Counted from the stretch's first letter, positions 1 to 9,004 are shown. The stretch is 64,000 nucleotides of DNA from Tepidamorphaceae bacterium (GCA_028279445.1 JANQNT010000023.1:124001-188000); one strand, 5' to 3'. The notes: generated by a model from the letters alone, not told the origin. Numbers and translations are program-made.

Positions 1-33
1 GATCGATCTCAGCGCGTCGCGTCCCGACAGCAT
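1..33 (-). CDS. Start of a minus-strand gene, cut by the window edge
   Basis: An ATG (33-31) sits one base beyond the TGA stop of the DUF6384 gene (37-35). The frame stays open to the window edge for 11 residues (MLSGRDALRSI). The tight spacing suggests the next gene of the TelA-like/DUF6384 operon. From memory, related alphaproteobacterial loci often carry an XpaC-like (5-bromo-4-chloroindolyl phosphate hydrolysis) gene here, but too little is visible to identify it. Confidence 0.4.
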   Translation of the reverse strand, partial: MLSGRDALRSI

Positions 34-34
34 C

Positions 35-970
35 TCACCAGTCCGTAATCGTGCCGCCCATCACGGGCAGCAGGTATTCGGGTTCCAGGAAGCCGCGCCG
101 CTTCTCGGCCACGCGGTTGTTCTGGATGATGCCGTCGTCGCGCTTGTCTGCGGCAACGCGGGCGAAAACGTTCTCGGCAACCCGCACGCCCCACTTGGTG
201 ACCGGCTGCAGCGAGCCGTCTTCCTCGCTGCGCACGGTGACGGTGACCGGATTGCCGTCGCGGTCGAGCGCCTCGACGATCAGGTAGTGGTTCTGGGCGT
301 CCGGATTGGCATCGGGGATGCGCCACACACCGCTGAGTTCGCCCGGCCGGGCAACGATGGTCATGGTGTATTCGGCAAGCAGCGTATCGCGCAGCGCAGT
401 CAGGTCCGACACCGCCTTGCGGGCGGCCTCGGCGTCACCAGCGGCCAGCGCGCGCTCGCCATCGCTCATCAGCTCGACGGCGCGCGTGCGGGCCGCGTCG
501 ACTTCGGCGATCTCTCCGATCTCCTCGCCCAGCGCGACGATGCGCGCCGGCAGGGTCTCGGCCATCTCCACACGCAGGGCTTCGGCGGCGCGTTCGCGCG
601 GCCACACATAGCCCCACTGGTAGCCGCCCCAGGCGATGCCGACGAGCAACAGGACGGCGAGGACCACGCGCAGGATCGATCCGCGGCGCACGTAGGCGCG
701 TGCCAGGCTGACCTGCAGGCCGGGCGCGGGCGGCGTGTAGACGAAGCGGTTTTCCTTCAGCGCACGCACGCCTTCAGCCAGGATGTCATCGGAAACGGCG
801 ATGCCCTGGCCGCGATAGATGTCGCGCAGCCGCTCCACAAGTGCCGCATCGCGCGCGCCCTCGTTCAGCTCACGCTGCACGAGGTGCTCGCGGTGGCGCA
901 GCGTGTCCACCACGTCCATCGCGAGCATGATGTCGTCGAGCGGCGCGGCCGCTTTGGCAGCTTCAGCCAT
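35..970 (-). CDS. DUF6384-type single-pass membrane protein
   Basis: Protein of about 311 residues from the ATG at 970; a TTG at 985 would add five residues. The N-terminal ~100 residues are helical and charged. One hydrophobic segment follows (about residues 100-120, VVLAVLLLVGIAWGG), then a coiled-coil-like Ala/Glu-rich stretch (about 130-190) and a C-terminal beta-type domain ending in GGTITDW. The overall plan matches DUF6384 proteins found beside TelA-like genes. It lies 29 bp after the TelA-like gene on the same strand, so it is probably co-transcribed. The biochemical role is unknown. The C-terminal domain is on the far side of the membrane from the N-terminal helices. Confidence 0.6.
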   Translation of the reverse strand: MAEAAKAAAPLDDIMLAMDVVDTLRHREHLVQRELNEGARDAALVERLRDIYRGQGIAVSDDILAEGVRALKENRFVYTPPAPGLQVSLARAYVRRGSILRVVLAVLLLVGIAWGGYQWGYVWPRERAAEALRVEMAETLPARIVALGEEIGEIAEVDAARTRAVELMSDGERALAAGDAEAARKAVSDLTALRDTLLAEYTMTIVARPGELSGVWRIPDANPDAQNHYLIVEALDRDGNPVTVTVRSEEDGSLQPVTKWGVRVAENVFARVAADKRDDGIIQNNRVAEKRRGFLEPEYLLPVMGGTITDW

Positions 971-999
971 GGGCGTATCCGGCAATCAGCAAACCGCGG

Positions 1000-2190
1000 C
1001 TACTCGAGCAGCAGCGCGTTGCCGTCGGCGGCGAGCTTGGCGAGCCGGCGCTTGCCGTCTTCCACCGCGTCGCGGATTTCCTCGGAGTTCTTCGTCGCGG
1101 CGACCCGCATCTCGTTGATGATCTCGCGCGAACGCTCCTGGAATCCGACCACGGAATCCACCAGCATCTGCACCGAGGAGGCCTGGATGGTCGGCCCGTA
1201 GCCGGCGCGGATCGCCGCCTCCTGAACCTGATCGCCGACCTCGGCAAGCGTCTCCAGCGACTTGGAGACACCCTCCTTCATGGCCTCCAGCGTCTCTGTC
1301 GCCTCGTGCAGGCCGAACATGCCGGTGAAGGATGCCTTGAGCGCGGTCAGCACCGTCTCGTTGGTGGAGAAGAAGGAGACGGACTGCGCATAGACGCGCT
1401 CCTTGGCCGACGTCGTCTGCATCAGCCGCGCCATGATGACCTCGGAGGTGTTGTAGCTGATGGTCAGGTTGTCGGAGAGGTCCTTGGCGATCTGGTAGCG
1501 CTTTTCCTCATCCTGCATCTCACGCAGGCGCTCGTCGCGGGCAAGCTCAAGGCGCGCCCGGTCGGCGGCCTCGGTATCCTCGCCAACGCCTGCAACCTGC
1601 GCAGCGGCAGCCGCCAGCGCGTCCTTGCGCGTCTGCAGCGCACCTTCCGCCACTTCAAGCACCTCGAGCGCCAGCACCTCGGCATGCTTCAGCGCGCCGC
1701 GGAAATCGCGATAGGCATCGAGGATGATCTGCTCACGCTTGATCTGGTCCTTGGTATCGGCGGCGACCTCCAGATAGAGCTTCTGGATCTCGTCGAAGCG
1801 GTCGGCGATGTCGCCGCGCGTCATCTTCATCCAGACATTGCCGAAGCGCTCCCAGGTGGAGATCTTGCCGTCGGCGAGCTGGTCGACCATGCCCTTGGCG
1901 TCGTCGCGGATCGAGTCGAACCCGGCCGTGATCCCCTCGTAGCGCTGGCCGATGTTCATCGCTTCGATCTGCTCGCGCACCACCTCGTTGAAGAACGAGG
2001 CCTGGGTGAGCGTGCGGGCGATGGCGACCACCTTGTCCTCGTCGAGCGCGGTGATCTTGTTGAGCAGCGGCACGATCGGCTGCTCGCCGCTGTCGGGTTC
2101 CGGCAGGATACCGACCTCCTGCAGCATGCTCATGGCACGGTCGAGATATTGCATCGGCGTGTCGAGCACCGCCGGCATCTGGTTGGACAT
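1000..2190 (-). CDS. TelA-like coiled-coil protein
   Basis: 396 residues, almost entirely helical and charged, with no signal peptide or membrane span. The pattern (SMLQEVGILPEP, then KITALDEDKV, later NTSEVIMARLMQTTSAKERVY and FFSTNETVLTALKASF) resembles TelA/toxic-anion-resistance-like proteins, often listed as cell surface protein in alphaproteobacteria. TelA homologues have been linked to tellurite and envelope stress, but the biochemical function is unsettled. The ATG at 2190 follows a GAGAGGAC ribosome site. It is the first gene of a minus-strand operon with the DUF6384 gene and a third gene cut by the window edge. The family call rests on pattern only. Confidence 0.55.
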   Translation of the reverse strand: MSNQMPAVLDTPMQYLDRAMSMLQEVGILPEPDSGEQPIVPLLNKITALDEDKVVAIARTLTQASFFNEVVREQIEAMNIGQRYEGITAGFDSIRDDAKGMVDQLADGKISTWERFGNVWMKMTRGDIADRFDEIQKLYLEVAADTKDQIKREQIILDAYRDFRGALKHAEVLALEVLEVAEGALQTRKDALAAAAAQVAGVGEDTEAADRARLELARDERLREMQDEEKRYQIAKDLSDNLTISYNTSEVIMARLMQTTSAKERVYAQSVSFFSTNETVLTALKASFTGMFGLHEATETLEAMKEGVSKSLETLAEVGDQVQEAAIRAGYGPTIQASSVQMLVDSVVGFQERSREIINEMRVAATKNSEEIRDAVEDGKRRLAKLAADGNALLLE

Positions 2191-2415
2191 GATGCGTCCT
2201 CTCCCCTCCAGGATTGGCGCGCGGGCGAGAACGGCACGCGCAAGAGATGGTGTGGCAATGTAATCGGTTCACCGGCGCAATGAAGCCTTGCCGCCGCCCG
2301 ATTTCCGATTTCTCATCGGCTATCTGAGTGTTCTGACACTGCCACGACGAAGGAACATGGCGATGTATCCGACGCAACTCAATATGGCCGCTGGCGATTC
2401 CGGCGTGCGGGCAGC

Positions 2416-3162
2416 ATGATCCGGCGCATGGTCCTGTGGCTGGCGCTGCTTTACGTGCTGCCGGTCGCACTGGCCGCCGGGTTGTGGCTGGTGCAGGAGC
2501 GGCCGATGAGCTGGCGCACCGCGAACTGGTCAAGCGCCGGCATCCTGCAACCCACGCACGCCGAGGCACCTGCGGAAGTGCGCGTCTACACCGCCCGCAC
2601 CGGCCGCTACAAGGGCATCGTCTCGGTGCATAGCTGGCTGGTGATCAAGCGCCCTGGCGCGGTGCGCTACGACCGCTACGAGGTGGTCGGCTGGGGCACG
2701 CCGGTGCGCCACAACTCCTACGCGCCGGACGCGCGCTGGTACTCCAACGAACCGGAACTGCTCGGCATGGTGCGTGGCGCGCGGGCGCAAGCGCTGATCC
2801 CGCGCATCGACCAGGCCATCGCCACCTATCCCCACGACCGGCGCGGCACCTACCGGGTGTGGCCGGGGCCGAACTCCAACAGCTTCACGGCGTATGTACT
2901 GAACGCCGTGCCGGAACTGGGCCTGCGGTTGCCGCCGACCGCCATCGGCAAGGATTTTCCCGTCGATGGCGCGCTGATCGCCCGCACCGGCGACGGATCG
3001 GGCCTGCGATTGTCGCTCAACGGCATCGTGTCGCTGACGCTCGGCCTGCGCGACGGCGTGGAACTCAGCCTGTTCGGCCTGGTGGCCGGCATCGACCTGC
3101 TGCGCCCGGCGATCAAGCTGCCGGGCCTCGGCCGATTGGGGATTTCGCCTCGGGCGGCTTGA
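2416..3162 (+). CDS. DUF3750 domain-containing protein
   Basis: 248 residues with an N-terminal hydrophobic segment (about residues 6-26, VLWLALLYVLPVALAAGLWL) that could be a signal anchor. The conserved body has VYTARTGRYKGIVSVHSWLV, VRHNSYAPDARW, a YRVWPGPNSNSF segment and a glycine/leucine-rich C-terminus. The WPGPNSN(S/T)F and HSW motifs are typical of DUF3750 proteins of alpha- and gammaproteobacteria, whose function is unknown. It is divergent from the TelA-like gene across about 225 bp that must hold both promoters. rpe follows after 54 bp and may be co-transcribed. Confidence 0.75.
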   Translation: MIRRMVLWLALLYVLPVALAAGLWLVQERPMSWRTANWSSAGILQPTHAEAPAEVRVYTARTGRYKGIVSVHSWLVIKRPGAVRYDRYEVVGWGTPVRHNSYAPDARWYSNEPELLGMVRGARAQALIPRIDQAIATYPHDRRGTYRVWPGPNSNSFTAYVLNAVPELGLRLPPTAIGKDFPVDGALIARTGDGSGLRLSLNGIVSLTLGLRDGVELSLFGLVAGIDLLRPAIKLPGLGRLGISPRAA

Positions 3163-3216
3163 TTTTGCGTCGCCGCCCCGGTTTGCTCGCGCGATACCCA
3201 AGCCGAGGCCGATTCC

Positions 3217-3900
3217 ATGACCACGTCCGCCCTCATCGCCCCGTCCATCCTGTCCGCCGACTTCGCGAAGCTCGGCGAGGAAATCCGCGCAATTCAAGCG
3301 GCGGGCTGCGACTGGGTGCACGTGGACGTGATGGACGGCCACTTCGTGCCCAACATCACCATCGGCCCGCAGGTGGTGAAGGCGATCCGCCCGCACACCG
3401 ACCTTCCCCTGGATGTGCATCTGATGATCGCCCCGGCCGATCCCTATCTGGAGGCCTTCGCGGAAGCCGGCTCCGACATCATCACGGTGCATGTGGAGGC
3501 CGGTCCCCATCTCGACCGCTCGCTGCAGACGATCCGCGCGCTCGGCAAGAAGGCCGGCGTGACCATGAACCCGGCAACGCCTGTGGACACCATCCGCCAC
3601 GTCATCGACCGGGTGGACCTGATCCTGATCATGAGCGTCAATCCGGGCTTCGGCGGCCAGTCGTTCATCCCCGAGGCGCTGACCAAGGTCGCCCAGGTGC
3701 GCGACATGGTCGGTACGCGCGACATCCGCATCGAGGTGGATGGCGGGGTGACGCCGGACAACGCCCAGGCACTGAGCGAAGCAGGTGCCGACGTGCTGGT
3801 GGCCGGCTCCGCCGTGTTCAAGGGCGGACCGGAGCGCTACGCCGCCAATATCGCGGCGCTGAAACAGGCCTCCGCGCGCGCCGGCTCCATCGCGGTGTGA
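3217..3900 (+). CDS. rpe: Ribulose-phosphate 3-epimerase
   Basis: Interconverts ribulose 5-phosphate and xylulose 5-phosphate in the cytosolic pentose phosphate pathway. The 227 residues match the family length. The TIM-barrel signatures are all visible: [10 protein letters not shown] at the start, [12 protein letters not shown] with the metal-binding His and Asp, [18 protein letters not shown], and DGGVTPDNA near the C-terminus. The start codon follows a purine-rich GCCGAGG. No other pentose phosphate gene is adjacent; rpiA lies about 54 kb away in this window. Confidence 0.97.
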   Translation: MTTSALIAPSILSADFAKLGEEIRAIQAAGCDWVHVDVMDGHFVPNITIGPQVVKAIRPHTDLPLDVHLMIAPADPYLEAFAEAGSDIITVHVEAGPHLDRSLQTIRALGKKAGVTMNPATPVDTIRHVIDRVDLILIMSVNPGFGGQSFIPEALTKVAQVRDMVGTRDIRIEVDGGVTPDNAQALSEAGADVLVAGSAVFKGGPERYAANIAALKQASARAGSIAV

Positions 3901-3965
3901 TGCGATATCCGGATGTGATGTTTCACTTGAAGCCTATACCCGGTGTGAACAGCGGGTAGAATATT

Positions 3966-3986
3966 GATTCATCTGAATCGGCTGGC
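3966..3986. repeat. Palindrome with two GANTC sites, copy 1
   Basis: GATTCA-TC-TGAATC is a perfect 6-bp-arm palindrome (3966-3979) carrying two GANTC sites, the target of the alphaproteobacterial methyltransferase CcrM. It is followed by GGCTGGC. A near copy occurs at 42915-42935. It lies about 60 bp upstream of a cytochrome c gene, so a promoter role is possible but unproven. Confidence 0.5.
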
Positions 3987-4037
3987 CCCACGTCTTGCCG
4001 ATGAGAATCCGATTGAAACCCGACGAGAGCCGGAGAC

Positions 4038-4367
4038 ATGCGCCAGCCATCGCTTCGTCCGTTTGTTCTTGCCGCCATCCTTGTCGCGATCGCCACGACG
4101 GCGCAGGCCCAGGGGCTGATCGACCCCAAGCGCGGAGAGGAGATCGCACGCGCGTGGTGTGCCAACTGCCACCTTGTCTCGGCCGATCAGGGCGGCACGG
4201 TGGCCGCCGACGCGCCGGCCTTTACCGCGCTGACGCTGGAGGCCGGATACAGTGACGAGCGCTTGCGCGGCTTCCTCAGCGTGCCGCACGGGCCGATGGA
4301 AGGTCTGACGCCGGACAACCGGCAGATCGGCGATCTGATCGCCTATATCCGGTCGCTGCAGGAGTGA
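4038..4367 (+). CDS. Small monoheme cytochrome c, class I
   Basis: 109 residues with a Sec signal peptide ending near AQAQ (residue 25). There is one heme-binding motif, CANCH at residues 41-45, and a likely axial Met at about residue 87 (HGPMEG). The C-terminal helix (IGDLIAYIRSLQE) is typical of class I cytochromes c. It should be a periplasmic electron carrier or a subunit of an oxidoreductase, but the partner is not evident. The stop codon overlaps the GTG start of the next gene (GTGA), so the two are probably translationally coupled. No oxidase genes are adjacent. Confidence 0.85.
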   Translation: MRQPSLRPFVLAAILVAIATTAQAQGLIDPKRGEEIARAWCANCHLVSADQGGTVAADAPAFTALTLEAGYSDERLRGFLSVPHGPMEGLTPDNRQIGDLIAYIRSLQE

Positions 4368-5890
4368 ACGGCACAGCCCCCGCCGACGGCCCGCGAACCG
4401 CCAATATCGGCCGGTTCGAAGGTACGGCGATCGTGTTCCTCACCAGCGCCGCCTCGCTGATCGTCGAGATCGTCGCCGGGCGCATGCTGGCGCCCTTCGT
4501 GGGCATGTCGCTCTACACCTGGACGTCGGTGATCGCGGTGGTGCTGGCTGGCCTGTCGCTCGGCCACTGGATCGGCGGCATCGCGGCAGAGCGCTACGCA
4601 TCCCGGCCACGGCCGTTTCTCGCCATCGTGCTTGTCGTCGCCGCGGCCAGCACACTGGCGGCAATCGTCATCCTGCCGGCCGTATCGGGGGCGCTGCTGA
4701 CCCGTTTCGACACCGCCGTGACCGGCATCACGGCGCTGGCACTCGCCGGGTTCTTTATTCCCTCCGTCGCCGCCGGCATCCCCTCCCCGATCATCGCCGC
4801 CGGGCTGGTGGAGGCCGATCCCGACCGGAAGGGACGGGCGCTGGGTGGGTTGTTCGCCGCCGGCGCCATCGGCGCCATTGCCGGAACGCTGTCGGCGGGC
4901 TTTGTGTTCATCTCGTGGATCGGCAGCACCAAGACGCTGATCGCCTGCGCCGCCATCTATGGCGCGCTGGCGGTCGTGGTCGCCCTGCGCGCACGCAAGC
5001 CCGTCGCCTCCGGTGTCATCCTTGCCGCCGTGGCGCTGGGGGCGAGCGGCTACGCGCTGCGCGAGCAGGCCCGTTTCTGCGACGTGGAAAGCCGCTATTT
5101 CTGCATTCGCACGGTCGATATCACGCACGACGCGGGCGAACCGGCACGCGTCATGATCCTCGACCACCTGGCCCACTCGATGTCGGTGGAGCGCGATCCG
5201 CAGGTTCTGCTGTCGCCTTACATCTGGATGGCAGACCGCATCGCGCGCGCCGAAAAGGGTAACGATTTCAGCTCGTTCTTCGTCGGGGGCGGCGCCTATT
5301 CGCTGCCGCGGGCGTGGGCTGCGCGCGGCATGCGCCCGGTGATCGCCGAAATCGACCCGGCGGTGACCAAGGTCGCCGCGCGCGATTTCTGGTTCGATCC
5401 CGCAAGCGCTGAGGTGATCCACCGCGATGCGCGCGTGGCACTACGCGCCATGAACGCACGGCGTTTCGACGTCATCGTCGGCGATGCCTTCACCGACGTG
5501 GCCGTGCCGGCGCATCTGGTTACGCGGGAATTCGCCGAACTGGTCGCGTCGCGCCTGGCGGTGGGTGGCATCTACATCCTGCACTTCGTCGCACCGGAGA
5601 CGCGGCTGGACGCGCTGTTTGCCATGATACGGACGTTGCGGACCGAATTCGCTGGCCTGGATGTGTGGCTCGACACCGATGCGTCCTACCCGCAGGGGCG
5701 GCGGTCGTTCCTGTTCGTCGCACGCACCAGCGCGACCGCATCACCGGACTATGGCGACACGGGCACCTGGCGCAGACTTGAGCCGGACGACCTGATGCGC
5801 CGGGTTGCGGAAGCGGACCCGCCGCTGCTGACCGACGACTTCGCACCCATCGACAGGCTCGTCGGCATGGCGCAGATCGGGATTGATTAG
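4364..5890 (+). CDS. Fused MFS / spermidine-synthase-like membrane protein
   Basis: 508 residues starting at a GTG that overlaps the preceding stop. Residues ~1-220 hold about seven hydrophobic segments beginning VEIVAGRMLAPFVGMSLYTW, typical of the membrane part of fused MFS/spermidine synthases. Residues ~240-500 form a Rossmann methyltransferase-like domain with a nucleotide loop (FFVGGGAYSLPRAW), an acidic ribose-binding stretch (VIAEIDPAV) and FDVIVGDAFTDVAVP. True aminopropyltransferases usually read GGGDG and have further catalytic Asp residues; the Asp here is replaced by Ala-Tyr, so polyamine synthesis should not be assumed. Coupling to a cytochrome c gene is notable. Confidence 0.8.
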   Translation: MNGTAPADGPRTANIGRFEGTAIVFLTSAASLIVEIVAGRMLAPFVGMSLYTWTSVIAVVLAGLSLGHWIGGIAAERYASRPRPFLAIVLVVAAASTLAAIVILPAVSGALLTRFDTAVTGITALALAGFFIPSVAAGIPSPIIAAGLVEADPDRKGRALGGLFAAGAIGAIAGTLSAGFVFISWIGSTKTLIACAAIYGALAVVVALRARKPVASGVILAAVALGASGYALREQARFCDVESRYFCIRTVDITHDAGEPARVMILDHLAHSMSVERDPQVLLSPYIWMADRIARAEKGNDFSSFFVGGGAYSLPRAWAARGMRPVIAEIDPAVTKVAARDFWFDPASAEVIHRDARVALRAMNARRFDVIVGDAFTDVAVPAHLVTREFAELVASRLAVGGIYILHFVAPETRLDALFAMIRTLRTEFAGLDVWLDTDASYPQGRRSFLFVARTSATASPDYGDTGTWRRLEPDDLMRRVAEADPPLLTDDFAPIDRLVGMAQIGID

Positions 5891-5911
5891 ATGTTTGCCG
5901 GCCGCGCGTCC

Positions 5912-6103
5912 ATTTCGCTCACGCCAGTGCGCTGCGCGCACGGCTCCGCGGGGGCGCGCTTTTCGCGCGGGCGTCCAGTCGGACGCCTAGGTCCGTCCCT
6001 CGCGCTCACCCAGCGTTAGGCACCCCGGCACGCGACTGCGTGCCCGGCCGGTCAGGCCGCCCTCGCGGAGCCGGCGAACGTGAGTGAGTTCGGCGTGAGC
6101 GGA
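5912..6103. repeat. Dispersed palindromic repeat family A, copy 1
   Basis: This stretch is bounded by TTTCGCTCACGCC and, inverted, GGCGTGAGCGGAA, so the element has terminal inverted repeats. It contains the hairpin core GGCACGCGACTGCGTGCC. Close relatives occur at 50010-50100 (opposite orientation) and 57790-57894, all between genes. It fills the space between two convergent genes. Confidence 0.75.
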
Positions 6104-6109
6104 ATAACC

Positions 6110-6140
6110 AAAAAGGCCCGCCGCGAACAACGCAGCGGGC
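6110..6140 (-). terminator. Intrinsic terminator of the sox operon
   Basis: On the minus strand a 10-bp stem GCCCGCTGCG / CGCGGCGGGC (one wobble pair) with the loop TTGTT is followed by CTTTTTGG. It lies 26 bp beyond the soxF stop, so it should end the soxXYZABCDEF transcript. Confidence 0.85.
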
Positions 6141-6166
6141 TAGCACTGTGGAAACGAAAAGCCCGT

Positions 6167-7453
6167 TTAGCCCGTCGTGCCGAACATGTCGGTCGTAATG
6201 CCGGCGTACCAGCCAATGGACTCCTCGTAGGTCGTCTTGCGCAGATCGGCGCTCTCGCCGGTCTGGCTGATGAAGCTCGAGGTCGATGCGATCTTCTCGT
6301 CGGTCGGCTGGTACTGGGCCCCGACCTTCACGCCGTCTTCGGTCTCGATCAGGCTCCAGCAGGTGTTGGCGTAGCGCGCCGGGAAGACGCGGGACTCGGT
6401 CAGATCGCCGCGTATCTGGACCGCCGCCACCTTCGCCTGGCTGTTGGCCGAGAAGCCCGACTTCGGCATGTCGCCGGCAATGCAGGCATCACCGAGGACA
6501 AAGATGCTCTCGTCTTCCTTGGCGCGCATCGAATAGGGATCGATGGGGCAGAAGCCACTGTCGTTGGCGAGCCCCGCGTCGGTGGCGATGGCGCCGGCCT
6601 TCTGGCCCGGCACGATGTTGAGCAGCGCCCCCTCGAAGGTGTCGAGATCGGTCTCCACGGTGCCGGCATTGACGTCGACGCCGGTGACCCCGCCATGCAC
6701 CGACGGCGGCAGCCACTCGACCATGCCGGGATAGTGGTTCTCCCAGCCTTCCGAGAACAGCGCCTGCTTGGAGAACTTCTCCTTCACGTCGAGGACGATG
6801 ATCTTGGAGTTGGTCAGGCCCTTCTTCTTCAGCACATGGGCGAACATCGAGATGCGCTCGTAGGGCCCCGGCGGGCAGCGATAGGGATTGGGCGGCGCCA
6901 CCATGATGACGTTCTGCCCGTCCTCGACCGCGTCCAGCTTGGTCTTGAGCAATTGCGTCTGCGGACCGGCCTTCCAGGCGTGCGGCGCGATCTCGGCGGC
7001 TTCCGCGGAATAGCCCGGCACGGTGTCGTACTTCATGTCGATGCCTGGCGACAGCACCAGCCGGTCGTAGGGCACCTTGCTGCCATCAGCCAGCGCCACC
7101 TCCCTGGCGTCGCGGTCGACGGCCGCGGCGCGGGCGTTGACCACGGTCACACCGTATCCCGACGCAAGCTGGTCGTAGGAATGGGTGATCGACTCAAAGG
7201 TGCGGAAGTCGCCGATGTAAAGGTTGGAGAAGAAGCAGGTGGTGAAGGTCTTGTTCATCTCGATCAACGTGACGTCGACCGCACCCTCGGAGTCCTTGGC
7301 GATGTAGCGCGCAGCCGTGGCGCCGCCGGCGCCACCGCCAACCACCACCACGCGCGGCTTGGCCTGCGCGCGGATGATCGAGGGGGTGGCCAGCGTCACC
7401 GTCGCCGTCCCCAGAGCCAGTTGCGCAAACCTGCGCCGTGACAGTCGTCCCAT
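6167..7453 (-). CDS. soxF: SoxF, flavocytochrome c sulfide dehydrogenase flavoprotein
   Basis: FAD-dependent periplasmic sulfide dehydrogenase subunit related to FccB. The ATG at 7453 gives 428 residues, is preceded by GGAGG, and opens a twin-arginine signal (SRRRFAQLALG, cleavage near IIRAQA). The FAD-binding VVVVGGGAGGATAARY follows directly. Redox-type cysteines appear in FTTCFFSN, PYRCPPGPYE and GFCPIDP, as in FccB proteins. The second nucleotide-contact region IFVLGDACIAGDMPKSGFSA is present. It is the last gene of the sox operon, after soxE, as in Paracoccus. SoxE is its expected cytochrome partner. A longer upstream reading frame overlaps soxE and is less likely. Confidence 0.9.
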   Translation of the reverse strand: MGRLSRRRFAQLALGTATVTLATPSIIRAQAKPRVVVVGGGAGGATAARYIAKDSEGAVDVTLIEMNKTFTTCFFSNLYIGDFRTFESITHSYDQLASGYGVTVVNARAAAVDRDAREVALADGSKVPYDRLVLSPGIDMKYDTVPGYSAEAAEIAPHAWKAGPQTQLLKTKLDAVEDGQNVIMVAPPNPYRCPPGPYERISMFAHVLKKKGLTNSKIIVLDVKEKFSKQALFSEGWENHYPGMVEWLPPSVHGGVTGVDVNAGTVETDLDTFEGALLNIVPGQKAGAIATDAGLANDSGFCPIDPYSMRAKEDESIFVLGDACIAGDMPKSGFSANSQAKVAAVQIRGDLTESRVFPARYANTCWSLIETEDGVKVGAQYQPTDEKIASTSSFISQTGESADLRKTTYEESIGWYAGITTDMFGTTG

Positions 7454-7493
7454 CGAAAAGTCCTCCCATATTTTGCCCGCGGGCAGCCGCGGA

Positions 7494-8288
7494 TCACTCA
7501 CCCAATTGTTCAAAATAGGCCGCAAGCGCGGCAATTTCCTCATCTCCAAGGTTCGATGTGACCAATTGCATCACCTGATGGCTGCGCACATTGGTCTTGT
7601 ATTCAAACAGCGCGCGGATGAAAGCGTCCCTCGGCCAGCCCACAATGCCGGGGATGCCCTCGTTGGCGCCAGTCTCCTGATGGCAGGTGACGCACTCGCC
7701 GGAGAGGTATTCGCCATAGGCCGCATCACCCTCCAGCGCCATTGCGGCAGCACCGATTTCGGTCGCCGCTCCATCGGTCGCAACCGGGGTTTGGGGTGCG
7801 TATTCGCCAGGGGTGACGCCGGTCAGGAACGTCACCAGATCGGCCCGCGCTGTGGCATCTTCCATGCCGCGATAGTTCATCGAGGTGCGCCGCACCACCG
7901 AACGCGGATCGGCGATGAACCGGTCCAGCGCGTCGCGCGACCAGACGAGACCGTCCTGGGCCGCCGCGCGCATGCCCTGGGAATAGCGAAAGTCCTGCAA
8001 CGCCGCCGCCGGACGGCCGAGGATGCTGAACAGGTTGGGGCCGATGCGGTTGGCGCGCAGGGGATCGAGCTCGTGACAGCGCGAGCACTGGGCAAACAGC
8101 GACCGGCCCCGCTCGTAGGTATCGTTCTCGAACGCGGTCGTGTCGTCCACCGAGGAGTCCGGAGCTTCCGGCGCCGATGCGGTTTCTTCCGCAGCAGCCG
8201 GCATAGCAACGAGCAGCGCAAGCGTCAGCGACGCCGCAAGGGCAGCGACATGTGCCACGCGCATGCTCACCATGCCTGTTGCCGACAC
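7494..8288 (-). CDS. soxE: SoxE, diheme cytochrome c
   Basis: 264 residues from a GTG at 8288, with a GGGAGGG ribosome site about 5 bases upstream; ATG codons at 8273 and 8264 are alternatives. A Sec signal (about residues 10-33) precedes two class I heme domains: CSRCH at 68-72 and CVTCH at 199-203. The order soxE-soxF and the diheme form match Paracoccus-type clusters, where SoxE pairs with flavoprotein SoxF. The protein should act in the periplasm, passing electrons from SoxF to the respiratory chain. Confidence 0.85.
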   Translation of the reverse strand: MSATGMVSMRVAHVAALAASLTLALLVAMPAAAEETASAPEAPDSSVDDTTAFENDTYERGRSLFAQCSRCHELDPLRANRIGPNLFSILGRPAAALQDFRYSQGMRAAAQDGLVWSRDALDRFIADPRSVVRRTSMNYRGMEDATARADLVTFLTGVTPGEYAPQTPVATDGAATEIGAAAMALEGDAAYGEYLSGECVTCHQETGANEGIPGIVGWPRDAFIRALFEYKTNVRSHQVMQLVTSNLGDEEIAALAAYFEQLGE

Positions 8289-8344
8289 CTCTCCCTCCCT
8301 GCGGGCGGCGCAGCCGTTTCCGGCGCTCCGGTTCTTGCGACCGG

Positions 8345-9004
8345 TCAGTTGCTCTCGTCGCTGTCCGGCGTCACGTCCAGTATGCGGGCGCGCCCGGTTA
8401 TCTCAACCTGCCCCTTGCAATCGCTCATGCATGGCTCGCCATCGGCGAGTGTGGGCGTATCGGGCCGCGCATCGGGGATGAAGTTAGCCTCGTTGGGCAG
8501 CCGCATGTCGGCGAAATTCTCCTGCGACAGGACAAACGTCTCGTCGCCCACGACATCGTTCATGTAGAGAATATAGGCCGTGATCGCATAGACCTCATCG
8601 GGCGTCAGCGATTGGGCATCGCCGAACGGCATGGCGCGGTAGATATAGTCGTAGACCGTGGACAGGTAGGGCCAGTAGGAACCGACCGTCTTGACCGGGT
8701 CCTCGCTGGCCAGTGAGTCGGCGCCACCGGACAGCACCGGCCAGCGGTCGACGCCCTCGGCGAAGTCGCCGTGACAGGCCGCGCACAGCTCCAGGAAGAC
8801 CTCCTCGCCCTGCTGCACCGAACCGGATCCGGCCGGCAGGCCCTGTCCGTCCGGGCGGATGTCGATATCCCAGCCGGCGACCTCCTCATCGCGCGCCTCG
8901 CGGCCGATGCCGAACTTGCCGGCGCTGGCAGCGCCGGCGGCAAGCAACAGCGACAGTGCCAGCGTCGCCGCGCCAACGCGCGCCAGTTCAGGAAACCTCG
9001 ACAT
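8345..9004 (-). CDS. soxD: SoxD, short monoheme sulfane dehydrogenase cytochrome subunit
   Basis: Cytochrome subunit of the SoxCD sulfane dehydrogenase, which oxidises SoxYZ-bound persulfide in the periplasm. The ATG at 9004, with AGGTGGA upstream, overlaps the last 17 bases of soxC and gives 219 residues with a Sec signal ending near AASAGK. Only one heme motif is present, CAACH at 74-78. As I recall, Paracoccus SoxD is nearly twice as long and diheme, so this is a short form. Near the C-terminus CMSDCKG looks like a heme site without its His. The conserved region SYWPYLSTVYDYIYRAMP is typical of SoxD. Confidence 0.9.
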   Translation of the reverse strand: MSRFPELARVGAATLALSLLLAAGAASAGKFGIGREARDEEVAGWDIDIRPDGQGLPAGSGSVQQGEEVFLELCAACHGDFAEGVDRWPVLSGGADSLASEDPVKTVGSYWPYLSTVYDYIYRAMPFGDAQSLTPDEVYAITAYILYMNDVVGDETFVLSQENFADMRLPNEANFIPDARPDTPTLADGEPCMSDCKGQVEITGRARILDVTPDSDESN

